A stretch of DNA of 64,000 bases from an uncultured Mycobacteriaceae bacterium. GTDB taxonomy: Bacteria > Actinomycetota > Actinomycetes > Mycobacteriales > Mycobacteriaceae. Every line of letters begins with the position of its first letter. The stretch's first letter is position 1. Below the pieces are notes generated by a model. The model was not told the DNA's origin. It did no database searches and worked only from the letters and a program-made list of their open reading frames with translations. Position numbers and translations under genes: made by a program. Where the stretch lies: positions 1 through 64,000 of the forward strand of contig CADEGF010000008.1 of assembly GCA_902826815.1 (NCBI GenBank), in the 5' to 3' direction. Below, piece by piece: positions 1 through 8,043 of the stretch.

Positions 1-223
1 CTACCGCCGAACAGCGAGCTGTGGATAAAACCGCAACTGTGGATAACCGGGTCGCGGCGATCAGTCTTCAACGACAACACGGGGTCGACACGGACGGCGA
101 CAACGAGCCAGACACCCTGAAGTACAAGGTCGGGTCCGGCGAGACACCGCAACCGGCGCGCCGGTGTTCGGCGTAAGGCAGTGCACCTAGGCCAAAACTA
201 GACGCAGTCGCGCAGGGTCGGTG
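1..223. other. Left edge, no recognised gene
   Basis: An open plus-strand frame enters from the left edge and ends at a TAA at 174-176 (57 codons). Its translation has no family I recognise, so it may be the tail of a gene outside the window or just open frame. Two copies of TGTGGATAA (complement of the DnaA box TTATCCACA) lie at 20-28 and 38-46, 18 bp apart. No dnaA or dnaN is near, so I do not call an origin. Confidence 0.3.
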
Positions 224-811
224 CTAGCCGGCTTTGCGCTTCTTGCGTTTGACGGCGACCTTGCCCCACAGCGAGAAGCCGCGGACCTTCACCAGCGGTG
301 CGCCGAGCAGGCCACGTTCGGTGTCGAGATGGTCGAACGTGCCCATCACACCGTGACCACGCAGCTCGACGTTCACCTCCGGCGGCACGATGATCGTCTG
401 GCCGCCCATGATCGAGTATGTGCGGATCTCTACCTCGGGTGAGGTGAAGTCGGCGTAACGCAGGTCGACCACTCCGCCGCCCCAGAGTGCGAAGGTCGTC
501 AGTTTCCTCGGCACATTCCACCGACCGCGGCGCTCGAACCCGCTCATGATTGCCAGCAGAAGGGTCGACGGAGCTGGGTGACACGGCCCACCTCGGCGCC
601 CCGTGTTGATGGCGCCGGGGAGATCGGAGCTGACGCGCGAAACCTCGTCGTAGGTGGTGGCGGCGTAGACCTTCGCCAGCCGGGCCTCGTACTCGGTCAT
701 CGGAAGTTGCCCCGCCGCGGCGGCGTCGGCGAGGAGCTGCGCCGCCTGAATGCGATCGGTGTCCGCTGCGGGCTCCGACCGGTTTCGCGACGCTGGAGTG
801 CTCATCACCAT
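224..811 (-). CDS. DUF1707 domain protein
   Basis: About 195 aa. The N-terminal part (roughly residues 8-60) has the DUF1707 pattern: a run of hydrophilic residues, then ADAAAAGQLPMTEYEARLAK and an ATTYDEVSRVSSDLP segment. This domain is common in small actinobacterial proteins of unknown function. The C-terminal half is beta-rich with glycines (IRTYSIMGGQTIIVPP), like the LiaF/cell-wall-active antibiotic response fold. No membrane segment is visible. I chose the ATG at 811; an upstream GTG at 841 lacks a ribosome site. It lies 37 bp downstream of the NAD(P)-binding gene on the same strand. Likely counterpart of Rv0966c; the function is unknown. Confidence 0.8.
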   Translation of the reverse strand: MVMSTPASRNRSEPAADTDRIQAAQLLADAAAAGQLPMTEYEARLAKVYAATTYDEVSRVSSDLPGAINTGRRGGPCHPAPSTLLLAIMSGFERRGRWNVPRKLTTFALWGGGVVDLRYADFTSPEVEIRTYSIMGGQTIIVPPEVNVELRGHGVMGTFDHLDTERGLLGAPLVKVRGFSLWGKVAVKRKKRKAG

Positions 812-847
812 CGAGCCTACGGCGAAGCTAGGAAACTGCACAGGAGA

Positions 848-1609
848 TCACGTAGTTCGCGCCAGGTACTGCGCGAAGCCGATCGTCCCGACCGGGTTTG
901 CCGGGACGAGGTTTGCCCCCGACTTCAGACCAGCGATGATCCGACCAGGCACTGGCAGCGAAAGCACTCGTCGTCGGCTGCCCTGAGAAGTCAGGTACAG
1001 GCGCCCGAGTTCGTCGTGGCCGAACACCGCAGGGCCTCCGATGTCGTCGACGCGACCTGCGGGTCCTTGGTCGATGAGGGAGACCAGGTGGGCCGCGACG
1101 TCGCGGGTGTCGATGGGCTGGAATCGCACACCTTTGACCGCGATCAGCACGGGTGAGAACCGCTGGGCCGAGAATGTCGCCTCGATGAGGTCGTGGAATT
1201 GCGTGACGCGGACGATCGTGTGGCCGAGTCCCGACGCGGTCAGCGCCTCTTCGACGCGCAGCTTGGTCTTGTAATAGGACAGCGGAATGCGGTCGATCCC
1301 CGCGATCGACACGTAGATGATGTTGCTCGTTTTCGCGCGGCGCGCGGCGGAGATGAGGTTGGTGGCGGAGACGACGTCCTTGGCGCGGGTGCCCTGGGTC
1401 GCGCAGTGGATGACGGTGTCGATGCCTTTCAGCGCGGCGTCGATGCCCTCGCCGCTGAGCAGGTCGCCCTGCGCCCAGTTGACGCCGGTGTAGCCGACGT
1501 GAGATTTGCGGCTCAGCGCGCGGACGTTGTGGCCGGCCTCGGTGGCTTCGCCGACCACTCGGTGCCCGAGTGTGCCGGTCGCGCCGGTGACGAGAACTTC
1601 GCGAGCCAT
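848..1609 (-). CDS. NmrA-like NAD(P)H-binding protein
   Basis: 253 aa, a single Rossmann-type domain of the atypical short-chain dehydrogenase/NmrA group. The N-terminus REVLVTGATGTLGHRVV is the classical GxxGxxG dinucleotide site. VIHCATQGT and IIYVSIAGIDRIPLSYYKTK follow; the YYKTK segment is where extended SDRs keep the Tyr-x-x-x-Lys pair. Such proteins act as NAD(P)H sensors or epimerase/reductase-like enzymes in the cytosol. The substrate cannot be told from sequence. The gene reads toward the DUF1707 gene with a short gap and may be co-transcribed with it. Confidence 0.8.
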   Translation of the reverse strand: MAREVLVTGATGTLGHRVVGEATEAGHNVRALSRKSHVGYTGVNWAQGDLLSGEGIDAALKGIDTVIHCATQGTRAKDVVSATNLISAARRAKTSNIIYVSIAGIDRIPLSYYKTKLRVEEALTASGLGHTIVRVTQFHDLIEATFSAQRFSPVLIAVKGVRFQPIDTRDVAAHLVSLIDQGPAGRVDDIGGPAVFGHDELGRLYLTSQGSRRRVLSLPVPGRIIAGLKSGANLVPANPVGTIGFAQYLARTT

Positions 1610-1692
1610 CGGAAAACGACCCTACGCGCAAAAGAAAACGGACACCTGCGCGAAGCAGATGCCCGTTGACTTGTTAGGCGTTTGTTGAGGAT

Positions 1693-2031
1693 TTACTCGG
1701 GCTCGCGGGGTCCGTCCAGGAAGCCGCCCTTGCCCACGATGCTGTTCACGAAGGTCTGCGGCTGATCCAGGATGCCCATGCCGTCGTTGGTGCTCGGGTC
1801 GCCCGGCGTCTCGTCAGTGCCGTTGAGGAACGTGTTGACCGCAGTAAAGGGATCGGTCGTCGCCAAGAACGTTCCGACGTTCGCGTTCGTGACGCACTCG
1901 ACGCGCGCAGGCGTCAACGGGTCGGTCTCGTCGTTGCAGGCGGCAGATGCGGTGCCGGTGCCGCCGATGAAGCTGGCGAGGCCCAGCCCGACGCCCATGG
2001 CGCCAACGGCTGCGATTGACTTGATCTTCAT
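1693..2031 (-). CDS. small secreted protein of unknown function
   Basis: 112 aa with a clear Sec signal peptide: MKIKSIAAVGAMGVGLGLA, a hydrophobic core, and an A-S-A-type cleavage site before ACNDETD. The mature part is about 80 residues, acidic, rich in Asn/Thr/Pro, with two cysteines (CNDETD and VECVTN) that could form one disulfide. No enzyme motif is present. The ATG has a good ribosome site (AGGAGA just upstream). It is separated from echA7 by 409 bp that carry two identical palindromes, the nearer one about 155 bp upstream of this start. Confidence 0.7.
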   Translation of the reverse strand: MKIKSIAAVGAMGVGLGLASFIGGTGTASAACNDETDPLTPARVECVTNANVGTFLATTDPFTAVNTFLNGTDETPGDPSTNDGMGILDQPQTFVNSIVGKGGFLDGPREPE

Positions 2032-2185
2032 GGATCTCCTTGGTTCGAAGTTTTGATCGGTCCGCCGTTGCTCGCCGTTCAGTTAACACAATATAGCCCA
2101 TGACTCACCACATTGCGCAAGTACTTTCTCATTATCTCTGACGTCGGAAACTTCTGACCACTCGGAAGCCTTCTGAAACGATCCA

Positions 2186-2200
2186 GCAAACATTGTTTGC
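2186..2200. promoter_or_regulatory. palindromic operator candidate, copy 1
   Basis: GCAAACATTGTTTGC is a 15-bp inverted repeat, GCAAACA and TGTTTGC around one central base, typical in size for TetR-family operators. It lies about 155 bp upstream of the ATG at 2031. The cognate regulator is not evident here. Confidence 0.55.
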
Positions 2201-2392
2201 CACCGTGTCCCGATGCGGGAATCGCACCAAAGACGCTGGTAGGGGTGTACTTCACGGGTGTGGTTAGAGCAGGTGGTACGGCCTACCGACAACCTTTCGA
2301 TCCGGACGCCTCACTTGCTACCGGACGGGCGTGTCGGAGGCACGCGTAGGTGACTACGCCATTTCTCTTGCGCTTGTGACGCAGCGAAGCCA

Positions 2393-2407
2393 GCAAACAA
2401 TGTTTGC
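2393..2407. promoter_or_regulatory. palindromic operator candidate, copy 2
   Basis: GCAAACAATGTTTGC, exactly the reverse complement of the copy at 2186-2200, 207 bp away and just beyond the end of the echA7-like gene. Both copies are preceded by CCA on the plus strand. Two exact copies in one intergenic region argue against chance. Confidence 0.55.
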
Positions 2408-2440
2408 TCGCAGGGCTCCCGGAGGAGTCCCAGATACGGG

Positions 2441-3217
2441 TCAGCTGACCCAATTCGGCGGGCGTTTCTGCAGGAAAGAGAGCATTCCTTCGCGTGCCTC
2501 GTCAGAGACGAAGAGCTCGGCTGACTGCCTGGTCAGGGCCTCGGCGTGCTCGTCAAAGGCATCCAAAATCGGCCTGGTGGTCAGCGCCTTCGATGCGGCG
2601 AGGCCCTGCGGAGAGCCCTTCGCGATCTCCGCCGTCAGCCCGTTAACGGCCGCATTGACGTCGTCGACAGCGATCGTCACCAGGCCCATCTGCGCAGCCT
2701 CGTCGGCGCCGAACTTCTCGCCGGTCAGGAAATACCGGCCAGCGGCCCGCGCGGACATCTTCGGCAGCAGGGTGAGCGAGATGATCGACGGCGCCACGCC
2801 GATCCGCGCCTCGGTGAGCGCGAAGGTGCTGTTTCGGCCCGCGACGACGATGTCGCACGCCCCGACGAGCCCAAGGCCGCCGGCCCGGACATGGCCGTCG
2901 ATGGCCCCGATGACCGGCTGGGGCATCTCGAGGATCGACCGCAGCACCGACGTCAGCTGGCGCGCGTTGTCGGCGACCGTCTCCGCGGGATCGCCGCCGC
3001 TGGCGGCTGAGGATTCGGCCAGGTCGGCGCCCGCGCAGAACGTTCCTCCGGTGTGGCTCAGCACCACTGCCCGCACCGCGGAGTCGTCGGACGCATCGCA
3101 CAGCCCCTGGCGCAGCTGGCTGACGAGTGCCTTGGACAGCGCATTGCGGTTATCCGGCGAGTCCAGCGTGAGCCGCGCTACCGGACCTTGGACGGAGTAG
3201 TGGACGACGGTCTTCAT
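2441..3217 (-). CDS. echA7: enoyl-CoA hydratase/isomerase family protein
   Basis: 258 aa crotonase-fold protein. The oxyanion-hole segments are visible as HTGGTFCAGADL and HVRAGGLGLVGACDI, and the region ALTEARIGVAPSI carries the usual acidic residue. It would hydrate an enoyl-CoA (or act on a 3-methylglutaconyl-type CoA) in the cytosol. It is the last gene of a tight minus-strand operon: its ATG at 3217 touches the stop of the acyl-CoA dehydrogenase gene. Operon position matches M. tuberculosis echA7 (Rv0971c), which is why I use the symbol. The exact acyl substrate is an inference from the operon. Confidence 0.85.
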   Translation of the reverse strand: MKTVVHYSVQGPVARLTLDSPDNRNALSKALVSQLRQGLCDASDDSAVRAVVLSHTGGTFCAGADLAESSAASGGDPAETVADNARQLTSVLRSILEMPQPVIGAIDGHVRAGGLGLVGACDIVVAGRNSTFALTEARIGVAPSIISLTLLPKMSARAAGRYFLTGEKFGADEAAQMGLVTIAVDDVNAAVNGLTAEIAKGSPQGLAASKALTTRPILDAFDEHAEALTRQSAELFVSDEAREGMLSFLQKRPPNWVS

Positions 3218-4389
3218 CAGTACGAGCGTGGCAGACCAAGCGACGTCTGCGCCACGAAGTTGAGCACCATCTCACGGCTGACGGGCGCGATGCGCGCCAG
3301 CTTCGACGCCGTCACCGCAGCGGCGATGCCGTACTCCTTGGTCAGCCCGTTGCCACCGAGGGACTGCACGGCCTGGTCGACCGCGCGCACCGACGCCTCG
3401 CCCGCCGCGTACTTGGCCATGTTCGCCGCCTCCGCCGCGCCGACGTCATCGCCGCTGTCATAGAGCGTCGCGGCCTTCTGCATCATCAGCTTGGCGAGCT
3501 CGACCTCGATGTGGTTCTGCGCCAACGGATGTGACAGACCCTGGTGCGCGCCGATCGGCGTCTTCCACACCTGACGGGTCTTGACGTAGTCGACCGCCTT
3601 GTTGATCGCGAACCTGCCCATGCCTACCGCGCTGGCCGCGCCCATGATCCGCTCGGGGTTCAGGCCGGCGAACAGCTGCGCGATCGCGGCGTCCTCGGAG
3701 CCCACCAACGCGTCGGACGGAAGCCGGACGTCGTCGAGGAAGACCTGGAACTGGTTCTCCGGGCTGACGATTTCCATGTCGATCTTGGTCCAGGTGAATC
3801 CTGGGGTGTCGGTCGGCACGATGAACAGCGCAGGCCGCAGGTTGCCGGTTTTGGCCTCTTCCGTTCGACCGACGACGAGGACCGCCTGCGCCTGGTCGAC
3901 GCCGGAGATGTACACCTTCTGGCCGCTGAGGATCCAGTCGCTTCCGTCGCGACGGGCGGTGGTGGTGATGCGGTGGCTGTTCGATCCCGCATCGGGTTCG
4001 GTGATCGCGAAAGCCATCGTGATCGCGCCGTCGGCGATACCGGGCAGCCACCGCTTCTTCTGGTCGTCGGTGCCGAACTTGGCGATGATCGTGCCGTTGA
4101 TCGCGGGGGAGACCACCATCAGCAGCAGCGGGCAGCCGCCAGCCGACATCTCCTCCATCACGATGGCCAGTTCGTACATGCCCGCGCCGCCGCCGCCGTA
4201 CTCCTCGGGAAGGTTGACGCCGATGAAGCCGAGTTTGCCTGCCTCGTTCCACAATTCGTCGGTGTGCTCGTCGGCGCGCGCCTTCTCCAAGTAGTAGTCC
4301 TGGCCGTAGTTGGCGCACATCGCGGCCACTGACTTGCGCAGCGCCTGGCGCTCTTCGCTCTCGATGAAGCCGTTGTCGGTCTGTGTCAT
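3217..4389 (-). CDS. fadE12: acyl-CoA dehydrogenase, FadE12-like
   Basis: 390 aa, normal length for an acyl-CoA dehydrogenase. The fold signatures are present: the FAD/substrate-contact stretch AFAITEPDAGSNSHRITT, the SGQKVYISG strand, and the C-terminal helical region with QAVQSLGGNGLTKEYG. It would introduce an alpha-beta double bond in a branched acyl-CoA using FAD and electron-transfer flavoprotein. The start overlaps the end of accA2 by 4 bp, so translation is coupled. It corresponds by order and sequence to Rv0972c (fadE12). Confidence 0.88.
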   Translation of the reverse strand: MTQTDNGFIESEERQALRKSVAAMCANYGQDYYLEKARADEHTDELWNEAGKLGFIGVNLPEEYGGGGAGMYELAIVMEEMSAGGCPLLLMVVSPAINGTIIAKFGTDDQKKRWLPGIADGAITMAFAITEPDAGSNSHRITTTARRDGSDWILSGQKVYISGVDQAQAVLVVGRTEEAKTGNLRPALFIVPTDTPGFTWTKIDMEIVSPENQFQVFLDDVRLPSDALVGSEDAAIAQLFAGLNPERIMGAASAVGMGRFAINKAVDYVKTRQVWKTPIGAHQGLSHPLAQNHIEVELAKLMMQKAATLYDSGDDVGAAEAANMAKYAAGEASVRAVDQAVQSLGGNGLTKEYGIAAAVTASKLARIAPVSREMVLNFVAQTSLGLPRSY

Positions 4390-6368
4390 TGGGCGTCTCC
4401 TTGGGCGTCGTCCACACGGGCGAGTACTCGGGCCAATATCAAGCCGACGTCGACCTGCTGGCCGGGTTCGACGTTGAGTTCAACGAGCACGCCGTCACCC
4501 GGCGCGGCCACGGTGTGCTCCATCTTCATGGCTTCCATCCAGATCAGCGGCTGGCCCGCGGTCACGGTGTCGCCCACCGCGGCGCCGATGCGCAGCACCG
4601 AACCAGGCATCGGCGCCAGCAGCGAACCATGCGCGAGCGCGGCCGTCGGATCCGGGAACCGCGGCAGCGCAACGAGTTGCACAGGACCAAGCGGTGAGTC
4701 GACGAAGACGCTGTCCCCGTACCGCGCGACGTCGAACGGGCGGTCCACTCCGTCGACCGCAAGCACCACATGAGACGGTGACGCCGACACCAGGCTCACC
4801 GCGTCGTGGTCGGGAAGTTCGAGCCCGCCGCGGCCCAAGCGGTAGCGCACCTCATGCGTATCGCCCGCAATGTCGTCGAAGCGCTTGAGCTGGAACCCCG
4901 ACGTGACGTTGCGCCAGCCGCTGGGCGCTGCAGCGAATGCCGTTGCGGTCTGGCGATTCTCGGCGGCATCGGCAAGCGCGCCGACCAATGCCGAGAGCTC
5001 GACGGCACGCTGGTCGGCCAGCGGCGAGGCGAGCTCGGCAAGGCCGTGGGTGTCGAAGAACGCGGTATCGGTGGCTCCGTCGAGGAACGCCGGATGGCGC
5101 AGCACATTGACCAGAAGGTCGCGGTTGGTGCGCACGCCGTGAATGCGGGTGCGGGCCAGTGCGTCGGCCAGCAGGCCGGCGGCCTGACGCCGGATCGGCG
5201 CGTACGAGATGACCTTCGCCAGCATCGGGTCGTAGAACACCGAGACCTCGGACCCGTCGACGATGCCGGTGTCGACGCGGACACCGAGCCCGTCCAGCGA
5301 GCCGAATTCGGTTGTGGTGTTGGGTACTTTGAAGCGGTGCACCGGTCCTGCCTGTGGCTGCCAGCCCTTCGCTGGGTCCTCGGCATACAGCCGGGCCTCG
5401 ACGGAGTAGCCCCGCGCCGGTGGCGGTTCTGGGTCGAGGTGGCCGCCGTCGGCGACGAACAGTTGAAGGCCGACGAGGTCGAGGCCGGTGGTGGCCTCGG
5501 TAACGGGGTGCTCGACCTGTAGCCGGGTGTTCATCTCGAGGAAGAAGAAGTCCCCGCTCTCGTCAGCCATGAACTCGACGGTGCCCGCGCCGGTGTACCC
5601 GATCGCGGTCGCCGCGAGCCGGGCCGCGTCGAACAGCTTGTCCCGCATCCCCGGAGTGCGCTCGACGAGCGGTGAAGGCGCCTCTTCGATGATCTTCTGG
5701 TGACGCCGCTGGATGGAGCATTCGCGTTCGCCGACGGACCAGACGGTGCCGTGCTCGTCGGCGAGCACCTGCACCTCGACGTGGTGGCCGGTGGCGAGGT
5801 AGCGCTCGCAGAAGACGGTCGGGTCGCCGAACGCCGACTGCGCTTCGCGGCGCGCGGCCTCTACTTGCGCGGCCAGTTCGGATAGTTCGCGCACGACGCG
5901 CATGCCACGACCGCCGCCGCCCGCCGACGCCTTGATCAAGACCGGCAGTTGGTCAGCCGTCACGGTTTCGGCATCGAGTTCGTCGAGCACCGGAACGCCC
6001 GCCGCCGACATCATCTTCTTGGCTTCGATCTTGGAACCCATCGCGGCCACCGCGGCGACCGGAGGGCCGATCCACGCCAGGCCTGCGTCGAGCACCGCGG
6101 TCGCGAAGTCCGCGTTCTCGGACAGGAACCCATAGCCGGGGTGCACGGCGTCGGCGCCGGACGCCCGCGCCGCCGTGATCAACTGCTGGGCATCCAGGTA
6201 TCCGTTGCGGCCCTCGAGGCGTACCCGCGCATCGGCCTCGCCGACATGCGGTGAGCCTGCGTCGGGGTCGGTGTAGACGGCGACGGTGCCGATGCCGAGA
6301 CGACGGCAGGTGGCGAATACGCGGCGGGCGATCTCCCCGCGATTGGCGACCAAGACTCGCGTGATCAC
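4386..6368 (-). CDS. accA2: acyl-CoA carboxylase alpha subunit (biotin carboxylase + BCCP)
   Basis: 660 aa. Residues 1-450 are a biotin carboxylase: ITRVLVANRGEIARRVF start, glycine-rich ATP loop KASAGGGGRGMRVV, and the FFFLEMNTRLQVEHPVTE core. A linker follows, and the C-terminus is a biotin-carrier domain with EAMKMEHTV, the biotinylated lysine being about K615. It charges biotin with bicarbonate and ATP for the partner AccD2 to carboxylate an acyl-CoA. It is separated from accD2 by a hairpin repeat at 6381-6433. Counterpart of Rv0973c. Preference for 3-methylcrotonyl-, geranyl- or other acyl-CoA is not decidable from sequence. Confidence 0.92.
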   Translation of the reverse strand: MITRVLVANRGEIARRVFATCRRLGIGTVAVYTDPDAGSPHVGEADARVRLEGRNGYLDAQQLITAARASGADAVHPGYGFLSENADFATAVLDAGLAWIGPPVAAVAAMGSKIEAKKMMSAAGVPVLDELDAETVTADQLPVLIKASAGGGGRGMRVVRELSELAAQVEAARREAQSAFGDPTVFCERYLATGHHVEVQVLADEHGTVWSVGERECSIQRRHQKIIEEAPSPLVERTPGMRDKLFDAARLAATAIGYTGAGTVEFMADESGDFFFLEMNTRLQVEHPVTEATTGLDLVGLQLFVADGGHLDPEPPPARGYSVEARLYAEDPAKGWQPQAGPVHRFKVPNTTTEFGSLDGLGVRVDTGIVDGSEVSVFYDPMLAKVISYAPIRRQAAGLLADALARTRIHGVRTNRDLLVNVLRHPAFLDGATDTAFFDTHGLAELASPLADQRAVELSALVGALADAAENRQTATAFAAAPSGWRNVTSGFQLKRFDDIAGDTHEVRYRLGRGGLELPDHDAVSLVSASPSHVVLAVDGVDRPFDVARYGDSVFVDSPLGPVQLVALPRFPDPTAALAHGSLLAPMPGSVLRIGAAVGDTVTAGQPLIWMEAMKMEHTVAAPGDGVLVELNVEPGQQVDVGLILARVLARVDDAQGDAQ

Positions 6369-6380
6369 GTCGCTCCTCCT

Positions 6381-6433
6381 GCGATTTCGGCGCGGTTAGT
6401 CACGCTCACCGAGACTAAACGCGCCGAAATCGC
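6381..6433. repeat. long perfect-arm hairpin between accA2 and accD2
   Basis: Two 21-nt arms (6381-6401 and 6413-6433) pair with a single mismatch around an 11-nt loop containing ACGCTCACCG. The arms contain the core TTTCGGCGCG. A related element with the same loop core sits at 41251-41299, so this looks like a dispersed structured repeat. It could stabilise or attenuate the operon transcript. Confidence 0.75.
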
Positions 6434-6447
6434 CATCATGTGGGCGC

Positions 6448-8043
6448 TCACATCCGGAAGACGCCGAAGTTCGACGTCCCCTCGATCGGGCCACTGGCGA
6501 TGGCGGACAGACACATTCCCAGCACGGTGCGGGTATCGCGGGGGTCGATGACGCCGTCGTCGTACAGCATCCCCGACAGCACCATCGGCAGCGACTCGGC
6601 TTCGATCTGCCCCTCGACCGCGGCGCGCATGGCGGCGTCGGCGTCCTCGTCGACCTGTTGGCCGCGGGCCTCGGTGGCCGCGCGGCTGACGATCGACAGC
6701 ACGCCAGCAAGTTGCGCGCCGCCCATGACAGCGGACTTCGCGCTCGGCCATGCGAACAGGAAGCGTGGGTCGTAGGCGCGTCCGCACATGCCGTAGTGCC
6801 CCGCGCCGTATGACGCGCCGATCAGCAGCGAGATGTGCGGGACTGTCGAGTTCGAGACGGCGTTGATCATCATCGAACCGTGCTTGATCATCCCGCCTTC
6901 CTCGTATTTCTTGCCGACCATGTAACCGGTTGTGTTGTGCAGGAACAACAGTGGCGTGTCGGATCGGTTGGCCAACTGGATAAACTGGGTGGCCTTCTGC
7001 GACTCCTCGCTGAACAGCACGCCGCGGTGATTCGCCAGGATGCCGATCGGATAGCCGTACAGGTTGGCCCAGCCGGTCACCAGCGACGACCCGTAGAGCG
7101 GCTTGAACTCGTCGAACTGTGAGCCGTCGACGATGCGCGCGATCACGTCGCGCGGGTCGAACGGGATCCGCAGATCGGATGGCACGATGCCGAGCAGTTC
7201 GTCGGTGTCGAACAGCGGCTCGGAAACTGGCCCCGGCGTCGGCCCCTGTTTGCGCCAGTTCAGCCGCGCGACGATGCGGCGGCCGATGCGCAGTGCGTCG
7301 AGCTCGTCGAGGGCGAAGTAGTCGGCCAGACCCGAAACCCGGGCGTGCATCTCGGCACCGCCAAGCGACTCGTCGTCGGACTCCTCACCGGTGGCCATCT
7401 TCACTAGCGGCGGCCCGGCCAGGAACACCTTCGAGCGCTCCTTGATCATCACGACGTGGTCGGACATGCCGGGAATGTAGGCCCCGCCCGCGGTCGAGTT
7501 ACCGAACACCAGCGCGATGGTCGGGATGCCCGCCGCGGACAGCCGGGTCAGGTCGCGGAACATCTGCCCGCCGGGGACGAAGATCTGCTTCTGTGTCGGC
7601 AGATCGGCGCCGCCGGACTCCACCAGCGAGATCACGGGTAACCGGTTCGCCCATGCAATCTGGTTGGCCCGCAACACCTTCTTGAGCGTCCACGGGTTAC
7701 TGGTACCACCCTTGACCGTTGGGTCGTTGGAGACCAGCATGCACTCCACACCCTCGACCACGCCGATGCCGACGACGACGCTGGCGCCGATCTGGAAGTC
7801 GCTGCCGTAGGCGGCCAGCGCGCTCAGTTCCAGGAACGGGGAGTCGGGGTCGACCAGCATCTCGATGCGCTCGCGGGCGGTCATCTTGCCGCGGTCGTGA
7901 TGACGCGCGACGTACTTCTCGCCGCCGCCTGCCAGCGCCTTGGCGTGCTCGGCGTCGAGTTCGGCGAGCTTGGCCGTCATCGCCTCGGCGGCATCCACGT
8001 AGCCGGATGAACGCGGGTCGAGCGTGGACGCCAGTGTCGTCAT
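6448..8043 (-). CDS. accD2: acyl-CoA carboxylase beta subunit (carboxyltransferase)
   Basis: 531 aa carboxyltransferase of the propionyl/methylcrotonyl-CoA carboxylase beta family. It contains MTARERIEMLVDPDSPFLE, the acyl-CoA site VFGNSTAGGAYIPGMSDH, and the carboxybiotin-site glycines IGASYGAGHYGMCGRAYDP. The ATG at 8043 was chosen because it overlaps the fadE13 stop (ATGA) and begins MTTLASTLDP; the longer open frame upstream has no support. It works with AccA2. Counterpart of Rv0974c. The GASYGAGHYGM motif resembles methylcrotonyl/geranyl-CoA carboxylases, which favours a branched substrate; this is inference. Confidence 0.9.
   Translation of the reverse strand: MTTLASTLDPRSSGYVDAAEAMTAKLAELDAEHAKALAGGGEKYVARHHDRGKMTARERIEMLVDPDSPFLELSALAAYGSDFQIGASVVVGIGVVEGVECMLVSNDPTVKGGTSNPWTLKKVLRANQIAWANRLPVISLVESGGADLPTQKQIFVPGGQMFRDLTRLSAAGIPTIALVFGNSTAGGAYIPGMSDHVVMIKERSKVFLAGPPLVKMATGEESDDESLGGAEMHARVSGLADYFALDELDALRIGRRIVARLNWRKQGPTPGPVSEPLFDTDELLGIVPSDLRIPFDPRDVIARIVDGSQFDEFKPLYGSSLVTGWANLYGYPIGILANHRGVLFSEESQKATQFIQLANRSDTPLLFLHNTTGYMVGKKYEEGGMIKHGSMMINAVSNSTVPHISLLIGASYGAGHYGMCGRAYDPRFLFAWPSAKSAVMGGAQLAGVLSIVSRAATEARGQQVDEDADAAMRAAVEGQIEAESLPMVLSGMLYDDGVIDPRDTRTVLGMCLSAIASGPIEGTSNFGVFRM

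Larger units (their letters stand above)
2032..2440. other. intergenic region with paired palindromes
   Basis: 409 bp without a convincing gene. The 69-codon minus-strand frame at 2083-2292 has no plausible composition or ribosome site. The stretch is dominated by two copies of one perfect palindrome (listed separately) and is less GC-rich around 2085-2160, as expected of a promoter region for the secreted-protein gene. Confidence 0.5.

Noticed and set aside
20-46. Origin of replication from two DnaA-box sequences
   Set aside because: Only two boxes, no dnaA/dnaN or AT-rich unwinding region; single copies also occur at 18844 and near 24575.
2083-2292. 69-codon minus-strand frame
   Set aside because: No ribosome site, unusual composition, and it spans one of the palindromes.
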